Positions 56,439 to 64,000 of a stretch of 64,000 nt of DNA are shown in pieces. The position numbers were made by a program, and so were the translations under genes. The stretch comes from Anaerolineales bacterium (GTDB lineage Bacteria > Chloroflexota > Anaerolineae > Anaerolineales > Villigracilaceae), in contig CP129480.1 in NCBI GenBank assembly GCA_030583885.1, positions 310,001 to 374,000 on the forward strand, written 5' to 3'. The notes beneath the pieces were generated by a model. The model saw only the letters and a program-made list of their open reading frames with translations. It was not told the origin of the DNA and searched no databases. The first letter of the stretch is position 1; every line of letters starts with the position of its first letter.

Positions 56439-56849
56439 ATGGCTACAAAGAAAGCACAACCCAAAGCCCAGCCCAAGTCGCAGCCAAAGGAACAGCCCAA
56501 AGCAGCAGCGACGGACAACACCGCAATGTGGAAGTGGCTCTATGTTGGAGGCGTGGTAGTTGCAGGTCTGGTGTCCGCCTTGAATTTCACCGGCGCGGAA
56601 CCGTATCTTGGCTGGATATTACTCCTGCTTGGCGTTTTACTCGGCATATTTTATTTTGACTCCGCCGACCTGATGAACTTCGGCTTGCGCTATTTGATCA
56701 TTAGCGCGGTAGCCGGCGCCTTAAACGCCGTCCCGGCCGTTGGATCTTTTATTACGGGTTTCATTGGCGGCTTCGTTGGCTTCCTCGGTCCCATCGTTCT
56801 CACCATGGCAATCATGTTCTTCTGGAAGAAGTATTTCGGAAGCATGTAA
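56439..56849 (+). CDS. Small membrane protein, copy 1
   Basis: A 136-residue protein with a Lys/Gln/Pro/Ala-rich soluble N-terminus (about 1-28, KAQPKAQPKSQPK) and about four membrane helices, the last ending in FFWKKYFGSM. AAAAGGAG precedes the ATG. It is clearly related to the gene at 57081 (shared GxLxGIFYFDSxDLMNxGLRYLI type segment and FLGPIVLT end). No enzymatic motif. The TAA stop is the first element of a 29-bp hairpin. I do not recognise the family. Confidence 0.75.
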   Translation: MATKKAQPKAQPKSQPKEQPKAAATDNTAMWKWLYVGGVVVAGLVSALNFTGAEPYLGWILLLLGVLLGIFYFDSADLMNFGLRYLIISAVAGALNAVPAVGSFITGFIGGFVGFLGPIVLTMAIMFFWKKYFGSM

Positions 56850-56910
56850 CCAGTTCAAACATAAAGGAGCCGTCATTTTCATGACGGCTCCTTTATGTTT
56901 GAACTGGTTT
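56848..56910. repeat. Perfect 29-bp hairpin overlapping a stop codon
   Basis: The segment 56848-56876 is the exact reverse complement of 56881-56909, leaving a TTTC loop. Its first two bases belong to the TAA stop of the membrane protein gene. Only a short T3 follows. Probably a very strong terminator, or a folded repeat element. Confidence 0.9.
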
Positions 56911-57080
56911 GTGTGGACATCCGGACATTGTTTTTTATGCCCGTCTGCACCATCCTCATGCATCCGGATTATCCAATCAGGTTCAGGCTGCCGCATCCAA
57001 AGCGGTCAACTTAATGAAACTTTGTGGTTTAATTGGGCGGATTCTCCTGCATAAAAAATAAATTCTCAAAAGGAAAAAAC
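56911..57080. other. Intergenic region between the two small membrane protein genes
   Basis: About 170 bp. AAAAGGAAAAAAC just before 57081 is the ribosome site; TTTAATTG-like words near 57025 are weak promoter candidates. Nothing else recognised. Confidence 0.4.
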
Positions 57081-57488
57081 ATGGCACAGAAAAAGAAAGT
57101 TCAACCCGAGGAAAAAAAGGAAGTGCTTGCGGCAGACAACTGGAATTTCCTTCTTAAATGGCTCTTCATTCTTGGCGGCGTAGCCACAGGCACAGCCAAT
57201 GTCCTTGCAAACAACCCGGATGTTTCAATGCCGAATTATCTGATATGGATATTTGTCGTCATTGGCATCATCGTCGGCCTTTTCTATTTCAACTCGGACG
57301 ATCTGATCAACATCGGCCTGCGATTCATGATCTTCGCCGCCGCCGCCCGCTCCCTGCCCACCACTACAGAGTTCGTTCTCGTCTTACAGGTCACATCCTT
57401 CCTGCTGGGCTTTTCCTTCTACCTTGGGCCGATCGTGCTGACCCTGGCAATTGCATACTTTGTAAAGAAATACATCCTGAGTCATTAA
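57081..57488 (+). CDS. Small membrane protein, copy 2
   Basis: A 135-residue paralogue of the gene at 56439, with a Lys/Glu-rich N-terminus (KKKVQPEEKKE), a Trp-Asn/Phe segment leading into four helices, the shared block GLFYFNSDDLINIGLRFMI and an end FYLGPIVLTLAIAYFVKKYIL. I start it at MAQKKK, which has AAAAGGAA nearby; the frame is open 16 codons earlier without a ribosome site. The tandem pair with conserved FNSDDL/FDSADL suggests a functional, perhaps hetero-oligomeric, membrane protein. Function unknown. Confidence 0.75.
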   Translation: MAQKKKVQPEEKKEVLAADNWNFLLKWLFILGGVATGTANVLANNPDVSMPNYLIWIFVVIGIIVGLFYFNSDDLINIGLRFMIFAAAARSLPTTTEFVLVLQVTSFLLGFSFYLGPIVLTLAIAYFVKKYILSH

Positions 57489-57504
57489 TCCACTGTACCG
57501 ACAA

Positions 57505-57533
57505 GAAACCGCCGCAGAGTCTGCGGCGGTTTC
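57505..57533. terminator. Hairpin between convergent genes
   Basis: GAAACCGCCGCAG (57505-57517) pairs perfectly with its complement (57521-57533) around AGT; no T-tract, but A/T on both sides. Confidence 0.75.
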
Positions 57534-57553
57534 GCCATATGCAGGGACTGCGG

Positions 57554-58390
57554 TTATTTTGGTTTTCGCCGCCGGCCCGGTTGTTCCCGAACCACCTGTA
57601 CCTGGATCGGATAGGGGATTTCGATGTTTGCCTTTTCAAATGCCTGTTTGATGCGGGCAAGGGCACGGTCCTTTGCTGCAACGGGTGAATTAACCGCCGT
57701 GTCCACCCAGAACAATACATTCAGGTCAATGGCAGAGTCGCCAAACGTGTGGAACAGGACGAGCGGTTCGGGGGCATCCACATAGCCGGGTACTTTCGTG
57801 ACCTCATGCAGGATGACCATGCGAACCTTTTCAGGATCGGCCTCATAAGCCACCCCAATTGGCAGCTCCACGCGGCGAAACTGGGCACGGGTGTAGTTGA
57901 TGATGGGCTGGGAAAGCACATCCGCATTGGGCAGGAAAACCATGCGCCCGTCAAGCGTTTTGATCTCCGTGGTGCGCAGACCGACCTTCAACACCGTTCC
58001 ATCATATCCTGCGATACCGACACTATGCCCCACCTTGAAGGGCCGCTGCACAAGCAGAATAACCCCCGATACAAAATTTTGCATGATATTTTGAAGCGCA
58101 AAAGCAACGGTGAACCCGATAATGCCCAAACCCGTTAGAAACGCTGTAACGTTGAAAAATCTCTGCAAGGCGGCAACCACACCGAGGGAGATGATCGCCC
58201 ATTTGAGCGTTCGGGATAAAAGATGCGTGATCCCCAGTTCGGCATTCTGCCGTTCCAATACGCGCTGCAATAAACGGCTTAATAGAGCACCGCCATAATA
58301 ACTTATGGCCAGAATCAAAATCGCAGCAAACAGATCTGGAACGGACTTCGTAATATTATCAAGCAGCCAGGAAAAATACTCCTGCATCAT
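57554..58390 (-). CDS. MscS-type mechanosensitive channel
   Basis: A 278-residue MscS homologue: three N-terminal helices (about 20-130), the pore-helix region GIIGFTVAFALQNIMQNFVSGVILL, then the beta domain (RPFKVGHSVGIAGYDGTVLKVGLRTTEIKTLDGRMVFLPNADV) and a C-terminal alpha/beta part. It opens under membrane tension and protects against osmotic down-shock. GAGG precedes two ATG codons in a row; the second (58387) has the better 5-bp spacing. It follows the epimerase gene in the minus-strand run. Confidence 0.92.
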   Translation of the reverse strand: MMQEYFSWLLDNITKSVPDLFAAILILAISYYGGALLSRLLQRVLERQNAELGITHLLSRTLKWAIISLGVVAALQRFFNVTAFLTGLGIIGFTVAFALQNIMQNFVSGVILLVQRPFKVGHSVGIAGYDGTVLKVGLRTTEIKTLDGRMVFLPNADVLSQPIINYTRAQFRRVELPIGVAYEADPEKVRMVILHEVTKVPGYVDAPEPLVLFHTFGDSAIDLNVLFWVDTAVNSPVAAKDRALARIKQAFEKANIEIPYPIQVQVVREQPGRRRKPK

Positions 58391-58408
58391 AACCTCATTC
58401 CCATCAGT

Positions 58409-59434
58409 TTAGAACAACGCCCTGTTTTGCTTCACCCAATCGAACAACATCTGCACGCCCTCTTCCACGCCAAGCGCGGGTTTCCAGCCCAATTCCCTTT
58501 CCGCCTTTGTGATATCCGCATAGAACACACGCTGGTCACCGGGCCGCCAATCGCCGCGCGCAACTTCAATGGCAGTGCCGATCAATTTCTCCAACTTCGG
58601 GCCGAACTCTGCCCACACCGACATCACGTTATGCGGTCCTCCTCCCATGTTGTAGACCTGGCCGCGCGCAATATCATTCTTTTCCACAGCAAGATCATAG
58701 GCGTTCATCAAATCCTGCACGTGCAAAATATCGCGGACCTGTTTGCCGTCGCCATAGATCGTGATCGGTCTTTCCATCACCGCGGCGATGATGAACCATG
58801 CCACCCAACCCTGGTCTTCGATGCCGAACTGGCGCGGACCATAAATGCAGGATTGACGAAATACAACCGTCGGCAGATCGTACATGCGCGCATAATCACG
58901 CACATATTGATCGCCCGCGCCCTTGGAACAGCCGTACGGGGAATGAAAATCCAACGGCTGCGTTTCGGGGCAGCCATTCACCAGATCCCTGTAACGCCAG
59001 CGCGTGGGCTCCTCGGTCAATTCCACATCCTCCATGCCGCCATAGACCTTGTTCGTGGACGCATAGATCACAATGGGATTTCTTCCCGACAAACGGGCGG
59101 CTTCCATCACATTGAACGTGCCAAGAGCATTGGATTCAAAATCACCACGCGGATTGACAACCGATGTTGTCACCGCCACCTGACCCGCCAGATGCACGAT
59201 CACATCCGCACTGTTGGCTGCCTCTGTGATCCTGTCGGCATCGCGGACATCCCCGGCGATTACATCAAAAGCCCCTTCGCCAAATTCCTGTTTCAACCAG
59301 TCGAGGTTGCGCGGCGCACCCGCACGCGAAAAATTATCGTAAATCGTCACGTTCTCGCCGCGTTTCAACAGCCGTTGGACATAATTCGAACCGATGAACC
59401 CCGCACCACCTGTAACAAGATATTGTTTCGCCAT
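58409..59434 (-). CDS. NAD-dependent sugar-nucleotide epimerase/dehydratase (CDP-paratose epimerase-like)
   Basis: A 341-residue extended SDR. TGGAGFIGSNYVQRLL is the NAD motif; catalytic Ser/Tyr/Lys appear in YASTNKVYGG and SPYGCSKGAGDQYV, with the YxxxK here as YGCSK. The sequence YGPRQFGIEDQGWVAWFIIAAV resembles CDP-tyvelose/paratose 2-epimerases. It supplies a modified nucleotide sugar, which fits the nearby glycosyltransferases. I start it at MAKQYL; a TGGATC/AAGGT stretch precedes. Substrate not determined. Confidence 0.85.
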   Translation of the reverse strand: MAKQYLVTGGAGFIGSNYVQRLLKRGENVTIYDNFSRAGAPRNLDWLKQEFGEGAFDVIAGDVRDADRITEAANSADVIVHLAGQVAVTTSVVNPRGDFESNALGTFNVMEAARLSGRNPIVIYASTNKVYGGMEDVELTEEPTRWRYRDLVNGCPETQPLDFHSPYGCSKGAGDQYVRDYARMYDLPTVVFRQSCIYGPRQFGIEDQGWVAWFIIAAVMERPITIYGDGKQVRDILHVQDLMNAYDLAVEKNDIARGQVYNMGGGPHNVMSVWAEFGPKLEKLIGTAIEVARGDWRPGDQRVFYADITKAERELGWKPALGVEEGVQMLFDWVKQNRALF

Positions 59435-59459
59435 GATCCATTTACCTTTTTGTGATTGC

Positions 59460-60113
59460 TCAATATCGCCTTCGTGCAAACAAACGGACCGCCAGTAATC
59501 CAAAAACAAACCCGCCGATGTGCGCCCACCACGCCACGCCGCTCATGTCCGCGCCCTGCAAGGCCAGCCAGCCTGAAAACAATTGCGAAACGAACCAAAA
59601 GCCGAGAAAAATAAGGGCGGGCACTTCGATCAGCGTAAAGATGAAGAAGATGGGCACAAGGCTCGCAACCCGCGCGCGAGGGAACAGGATCAAATATGCG
59701 CCAAGCACACCGGCGATCGCGCCGCTTGCCCCGATCATGGGAATGACGCTGGCAGGATACAAATAAGCCTGCAGTAAAGCGGCGGCGGTTCCGCTCAACA
59801 AATAAAAGATCAGGTAGGGTCCGCCTCCCATGCGGTCTTCAACATTATCGCCGAAGATGATGAGAATCCACATGTTGCTCAGGAAGTGGAACCAGCCGGC
59901 ATGCAGGAACATGCTGGTGAAGATCGCAGGCCATGCCTCAGCCGGGCTGGATGTCAACTGGAGCGGAACCAGCCCCCAGGCATGGATGAAGCGAAAGAGT
60001 CCATCTTCACCCAGCGTTAATTCATAGTAGAACACCATCCCGTTTAGGATGATCAACAGCCAGTTGATGAGCGGGAATCTGCGCGAGCGCAGGGTGTCAT
60101 ACAGCGGGAACAT
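59460..60113 (-). CDS. Rhomboid-family intramembrane serine protease
   Basis: A 217-residue protein with six helices. Rhomboid motifs: the catalytic Ser in GASGAIAG (helix 4), the His in WAHIGGFVFG (helix 6) and the loop FHAGWFHFLSNMW-type segment LHAGWFHFLSNMWIL between helices 2 and 3. It cleaves membrane protein substrates. The start is directly next to the stop of the flippase-like gene (adjacent TAA-ATG), so the two are cotranscribed. Confidence 0.92.
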   Translation of the reverse strand: MFPLYDTLRSRRFPLINWLLIILNGMVFYYELTLGEDGLFRFIHAWGLVPLQLTSSPAEAWPAIFTSMFLHAGWFHFLSNMWILIIFGDNVEDRMGGGPYLIFYLLSGTAAALLQAYLYPASVIPMIGASGAIAGVLGAYLILFPRARVASLVPIFFIFTLIEVPALIFLGFWFVSQLFSGWLALQGADMSGVAWWAHIGGFVFGLLAVRLFARRRY

Positions 60114-61121
60114 TTACCCGCTTTCTTCCATCTGCGCGTTGTTTCTTAAATTCATTAGTTGTTGATAAATGCCCGAAAGTGTTTGACCTTCGTTCAGGAG
60201 GCCGAGTCCGCCGATCACACCGCTGTTGATGTAATTGTACAGGCGTGCAGTCAGGGCCACCGCCAGGGCCGTGGACTGGTCGCCGGTGAGCAGGGTTAAT
60301 GCGCCTGCAATCGCGCCATCAAATGTGCCGACTGCGCCGGGCAGGGATGGAATGGCTCCGCCGAATGCCGCCGCACCGAGGATGAAGAATCCCCAAATCC
60401 ATTGCGCCTGCGGGAAGAATGCGAGCATGATCAGGTAATAGGCGAGGAGCGCAATCGCCCAGTTGAGGGTCATCCAAAATAAAAAGCGCAGGAAGAGCCA
60501 GCCGTCTGTGAGCACGCCGAGGCCCTGAAAAAACGATTCGAGGAACCTGCCGCCGAACCTTTGCAGGGAGGGCCAGCGCGCGCTGAGCTTGTGGAAGAGG
60601 TCCAACGCCCATTGATTATTGCGGGCAAGGATGTACATGAACACAAGCCCAAGAATGACAACAGCGCCGACAATATAGCCAATGCGCTCCGAGCCATCTG
60701 CGCCGACGACATAGGGCAGTGAAAACAGGAAGATCATGGCTGAAAAGACAAGATCCACGGCGCGTTCAATGACGATGGTCGGCAGAATTTCGCCGAATTT
60801 CATCCCGCCCGACTTTCTACTTAAAAGAAATGCACGCCCGAGCTCGCCGAGGCGGAAGGGCAAAAAGTTATTAAGCAAATACCCTTCTGCGGTGGTGAAC
60901 AAGACGTCCTTGTAGGTTGGTCTATCGCGCAACAAGGTTTTCCAAACCCTGGCGCGCACGAGCATCCACACAAAAGACAGGATGATCGAGCCCGCCAGAA
61001 TGCGGTAATTTGCCGCGCGGACCGAGTTCCACATGGTTTGGAAATCGACATAATACAGAATGGCGGCGATCAGCACAATGCTGATCAGCGCACCGGGGAG
61101 CCAGCGTTTGATATCTTTCAT
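60114..61121 (-). CDS. LPG_synthase_TM (UPF0104/AglD-like) membrane protein
   Basis: A 335-residue protein with about eight helices and the family patterns RARVWKTLLRDRPTYKDVLFTTAEGYLLNNFLPFRLGELGRAFLLSRKSG and SLPGAVGTFDGAIAGAL. Relatives are flippase-like subunits or the membrane part of lysyl-phosphatidylglycerol synthases; the C-terminal synthase domain is absent, so it is a stand-alone membrane unit. It may handle polyprenyl- or lipid-linked sugars, which suits the nearby glycan genes. Followed without gap by the rhomboid gene. Confidence 0.82.
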   Translation of the reverse strand: MKDIKRWLPGALISIVLIAAILYYVDFQTMWNSVRAANYRILAGSIILSFVWMLVRARVWKTLLRDRPTYKDVLFTTAEGYLLNNFLPFRLGELGRAFLLSRKSGGMKFGEILPTIVIERAVDLVFSAMIFLFSLPYVVGADGSERIGYIVGAVVILGLVFMYILARNNQWALDLFHKLSARWPSLQRFGGRFLESFFQGLGVLTDGWLFLRFLFWMTLNWAIALLAYYLIMLAFFPQAQWIWGFFILGAAAFGGAIPSLPGAVGTFDGAIAGALTLLTGDQSTALAVALTARLYNYINSGVIGGLGLLNEGQTLSGIYQQLMNLRNNAQMEESG

Positions 61122-61123
61122 TA

Positions 61124-61200
61124 ACTCACCAAAGGGTCACAAAGGGTCACGAAGGAAAACAGTATAAACCTTTGTGTCCCTTCGTGTACTTTGTGGTTAA
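61124..61200. repeat. CACAAAG/CACGAAG short-unit repeat with inverted halves
   Basis: The left part repeats TCACAAAGGG/TCACGAAGG words; the right part repeats CCTTTGTG/CCCTTCGTG/CTTTGTGG, their complements, so the two halves fold on each other. It occupies the whole 81-bp gap between lepA and the flippase-like gene. Confidence 0.75.
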
Positions 61201-61202
61201 AA

Positions 61203-63002
61203 TTATTCGTCTTCCAGTTTGAGAACCGCCATGAACGCCTCCTGCGGGATCTCCACATTGCCAACCATCTTGAGGCGTTTCTTGCCGCGTTTTTGTTTCT
61301 CGAGCAGTTTCTTCTTGCGGGAAATATCCCCGCCGTAACATTTGGCCAGCACGTCCTTGCGCGTGGCTTTGACATTGGCGCGGCTGATGATGCGTCCGCC
61401 GGAAGCAGCCTGCACCGCCACGTCATACAACTGGCGCGGGATCAAATCCTTCAGTTTGGTGATGAGACGCTGTCCCTTGTGGAACGCATCCTTCTCATGG
61501 ACAATGGCTGCGAGCGCATCCACGGGCTCGCCGTTGACGAGGATCTCGAGTTTTTGCAACTTGTCGGCGCGGTATTCGAGGAACTGATAATCGAGCGAGG
61601 CATAGCCCTTGGTGCGCGATTTCAAATGATCGAAGAAATCCACGATGATCTCGGAGAGCGGGATCTCAAAATCCAGCTGTACGCGGTGAGGCGCGGGATA
61701 TTCCTGCTGTTTGAAGATGCCGCGGCGCTTCGTCACCAGTTCCATGATGGGGCCGTAATAATCGGTGGGCGTGATGATCTCGATGTTCATCCACGGCTCG
61801 CGCACTTCGACGATCTTGCCGGGGTCGGGGAGTTCGGCGGGCGAGTCCACTTGTACCACTTCATTATCGATCATCAATACTTCGTATTCCACAGATGGAG
61901 CGGTGAAAAGCACATCCAGGTCATATTCACGCTCGATGCGTTCCTGGATGATCTCCATGTGGAACAGGCCGAGAAAGCCCGCACGGAAACCAAACCCCAA
62001 GGCCTGCGAGGTTTCGGGCTGGAAGGTTAATGAGGCATCGTTGAGCTGCAGTTTATCAAGAGATTCGCGCAGGATGGTGTAATCGTCCGCCTCGACAGGA
62101 TAGATGCCGGCGAAGACCATCGGTTTGGGCGTGAAATATCCGGGCAGGGCTTCTGCCGCAGGGGCAGAGGCAGTTGTCAGCGTATCCCCGACACGGCACT
62201 CATGCACGGTCTTGAATCCTGTGGCAATGTATCCAACTTCACCGGAGCCGAGCGATTTCACCGGCTGCATCCCCGGCACAAAGATGCCGATCTCAACAGG
62301 ACGCAGATCCACTTTGGTGGCCAGCATGCGCAGCACATCCGTGGAGTTGATTTTTCCCTCCATGATGCGCACATACGCGATCACGCCTTTGTATGAATCA
62401 TAATGCGCGTCAAAGATCAGCGCGCGCACGGGTTCATCATCCGCGTCCTTTGGAGCGGGCACACGCTCGACGATCGCTTCGAGGATCGCCTCGACATTGA
62501 GGCCTTCCTTCGCAGAGATACGCAAAACCGCATCAGGATCGACCCCGAGCAGGGAGCCTACATCTTCAGCCACTTCATCGGGACGGGCGGAGGGCAGGTC
62601 GATCTTGTTGATGACGGGGACGATCACCAGGTCGGCATCTAGCGCCTGATACAGATTGGCAAGCGTCTGGGCTTCGATGCCCTGCGTGGCATCCACAACG
62701 AGGATCGCGCCCTCGCAGGCCTTGAGCGCGCGGCTGACTTCGTAGCCGAAGTCCACGTGGCCGGGCGTGTCGATCAGGTTGAGTTCGTAGCGCTGACCGT
62801 CTTTGGCGTTGTAAAACATGCGCACCGCCGAGGCCTTGATGGTGACGCCTTTTTCGCGCTCGAGGTCCATGCTGTCGAGGGCCTGTTCGGTCATGTCACG
62901 CTCGGAGATGGAGCCTGTCAATTGAAGCAGGCGGTCTGCGAGCGTGGATTTTCCATGGTCAACATGGGCAATGATGCAAAAATTACGGATATGTTCGGTC
63001 AT
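61203..63002 (-). CDS. lepA: Elongation factor 4 (LepA)
   Basis: A 599-residue translational GTPase. G-domain motifs: AHVDHGKSTLADRLL (G1), DTPGHVDF (G3), NKIDLP (G4). The C-terminal LepA-specific domain contains RFIISRAN-type text as GGRIISRANVKATRKDVLAKCYGGDISRKKKLLEKQKRGKKRLK, here only partly quoted by position (about residues 525-580). EF4 back-translocates stalled ribosomes. I start it at MTEHIRN; the frame is open ten codons earlier. Confidence 0.96.
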   Translation of the reverse strand: MTEHIRNFCIIAHVDHGKSTLADRLLQLTGSISERDMTEQALDSMDLEREKGVTIKASAVRMFYNAKDGQRYELNLIDTPGHVDFGYEVSRALKACEGAILVVDATQGIEAQTLANLYQALDADLVIVPVINKIDLPSARPDEVAEDVGSLLGVDPDAVLRISAKEGLNVEAILEAIVERVPAPKDADDEPVRALIFDAHYDSYKGVIAYVRIMEGKINSTDVLRMLATKVDLRPVEIGIFVPGMQPVKSLGSGEVGYIATGFKTVHECRVGDTLTTASAPAAEALPGYFTPKPMVFAGIYPVEADDYTILRESLDKLQLNDASLTFQPETSQALGFGFRAGFLGLFHMEIIQERIEREYDLDVLFTAPSVEYEVLMIDNEVVQVDSPAELPDPGKIVEVREPWMNIEIITPTDYYGPIMELVTKRRGIFKQQEYPAPHRVQLDFEIPLSEIIVDFFDHLKSRTKGYASLDYQFLEYRADKLQKLEILVNGEPVDALAAIVHEKDAFHKGQRLITKLKDLIPRQLYDVAVQAASGGRIISRANVKATRKDVLAKCYGGDISRKKKLLEKQKRGKKRLKMVGNVEIPQEAFMAVLKLEDE

Positions 63003-63128
63003 ACTGCTTTCAATTTCTCGTGTAAATTCCATGCAGGGCGGTCATTCCGCCATGTAAGCGAACGAAGTATAACCGATTTGGAAATGGACTCGTGACAGTT
63101 AAACCAAAAATTGCATACATCCATCGAG

Positions 63129-63156
63129 TTGTGTTCTCAACAAGAATCGTTACAAT
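63129..63156 (+). promoter_or_regulatory. Promoter of the CPBP gene
   Basis: TTGTGT (63129-63134), 16-bp spacer, TACAAT (63151-63156); AAAAAGGAG follows 18 bp later as ribosome site. Confidence 0.6.
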
Positions 63157-63181
63157 AAGACTTGATCCAAAAAGGAGAAAA

Positions 63182-64000
63182 ATGAAAAACAACGCCCCAG
63201 TTTTATCCCGCAAGCCGCTGATCATCACCGCTTGGGTCTTTCTTTTGCTGGCATCCATTCTGCCAATGATCGTCATGCGGGAGATATTCCATCAAACCTT
63301 TACAGGCAATATGCGCACTGTAATGGCGGGCATCGTCATTCTCACAGGGTTGGGTTTGACTTTTGCATGGAGCGCCATCCGCCCGCTGCGCCCGTTCTTT
63401 GTGTTATTCCTCGTGCTTATCATTGTTGAGTGGCTGGTCTTCACAAAATTGGATCAACTGCCGTTCTACCAAGCATGGCTGAAAAATCCATCCTTCAATG
63501 TCTTCATGCTGGCGGAGCAGTCCCTGCGGTTGATCGTGACGCTGGTCATCATCGCAGTTTTGTTCCTGCTGAAAGGCACGCGCGATGCGTTCTTCCTCGT
63601 CAAAGGGGATGTAAACGCAGCGCTCGAACCTGTCCGCTGGCTGGGGATCAAGGAGGGAGAGACATGGAACAAGGCTGGGAGAATCTTTGCGATCGCCATC
63701 AGTCTTGGCACGCTGACTTTTCTTGTACTTGCAGGTCGTCCCCCGCTGGATATCGTCCTGCGCACCCTGCCTTTTCTGCCCGCCATCCTGATCGCCGCCG
63801 CACTCAATGCCTTCAACGAAGAGATGACCTACAAGGCATCCTTTCTGTCCGTGCTGGAGCAGCCGCTCGGCAGGCACCAGGCCTTGTGGTTGATGGCGGC
63901 GTATTTTGGGCTCGGTCATTTTTATGGAGTCCCCTACGGTGTGATCGGCGTGCTGATGGCTGGTTTTCTCGGCTGGCTGTTGGGCAAGTCCATGCTGGAG
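63182..64000 (+). CDS. CPBP-family intramembrane metalloprotease, 3' end missing
   Basis: About 273 residues are visible and the frame stays open to the window edge. There are about seven helices. The CPBP motif reads NEEMTYKASFL, with Glu213 and Glu214 but Lys218 in place of the usual Arg of EExxxR; a later His is His246 in FGLGHF. AAAAAGGAG lies just before the ATG and a promoter at 63129-63156. Such proteins (CAAX protease and bacteriocin-processing family) cleave membrane substrates or serve as scaffolds. The N-terminal half is divergent. Confidence 0.85.
   Translation, partial: MKNNAPVLSRKPLIITAWVFLLLASILPMIVMREIFHQTFTGNMRTVMAGIVILTGLGLTFAWSAIRPLRPFFVLFLVLIIVEWLVFTKLDQLPFYQAWLKNPSFNVFMLAEQSLRLIVTLVIIAVLFLLKGTRDAFFLVKGDVNAALEPVRWLGIKEGETWNKAGRIFAIAISLGTLTFLVLAGRPPLDIVLRTLPFLPAILIAAALNAFNEEMTYKASFLSVLEQPLGRHQALWLMAAYFGLGHFYGVPYGVIGVLMAGFLGWLLGKSMLE

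Noticed and set aside
56903..57080. tRNA or small RNA gene in the gap
   Set aside because: No cloverleaf, no TTC-type arm with acceptor stem and no terminator pattern could be found by eye.

Overview
The window reads as a chromosomal segment of a bacterium of the phylum Chloroflexota, probably class Anaerolineae. This is an inference from content, not a database match. The pointers are two proteins with the 'Chlor_Arch_YYY' (DUF2298) tyrosine motif, several genes with a TANNNT box 6-8 nt before the ATG and no Shine-Dalgarno site, lipoproteins with PT-rich linkers, and many short palindromic repeats in gaps and even inside genes. I saw no rRNA, tRNA, CRISPR array, phage or transposase gene.

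Layout. 1-5377 (+): a metal-linked operon with a YraQ/UPF0718 permease (5' end missing), its TIGR03943 partner, a secreted Ig-like/TolB-propeller protein and a NicO-type metal transporter fused to a second propeller, followed by a small membrane protein (5509-6048). 6104-9260 (+): a fur/zur-znuA-znuC-znuB operon behind a sigma70 promoter whose start region is covered by a 23-bp near-palindrome. 9302-16857 (+): an SRPBCC protein, two tandem M1 peptidase-like lipoproteins, a riboflavin pair (reductase and GTP cyclohydrolase II), an SDR, an alpha/beta hydrolase and a DMT exporter. 17009-18396 (+): an aminotransferase behind a leader with a terminator-like hairpin. 18475-21784 (-): malic enzyme with ACT domain, a HAD hydrolase, moaA. 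21944-33040 (mostly +): PIN-TRAM protein, cysS, a P-ATPase-like HAD (-), rlmB, GH1 glucosidase, an unknown HTH/coiled-coil protein, an APH-like kinase, a 49-aa membrane protein (-) and a heterodimeric ABC exporter.

33084-39799 (-): a KimA-like APC permease with two TrkA/RCK proteins (potassium uptake), and a 1103-residue sensor kinase. 39909-56302 (-): a long, tightly packed run with a GT4 glycosyltransferase, a methyltransferase, GT39-like membrane transferases, a 1631-residue GT39-YYY fusion, DUF952, GNAT, a free YYY protein, cmk and two PlsC-type acyltransferases. It looks like an envelope glycan/lipid assembly cluster. 56439-57488 (+): two related small membrane proteins. 57554-63002 (-): MscS channel, sugar-nucleotide epimerase, rhomboid protease, LPG_synthase_TM flippase-like protein, lepA. 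63182-end (+): a CPBP protease cut by the window edge.

The most distinctive points are the transporter-propeller fusion with a paralogous secreted propeller, the giant GT39-YYY fusion beside split relatives, the recurring leaderless promoter pattern, and palindromic repeats that supply stop codons or are translated in frame. No computation was run; all motif calls are by eye.
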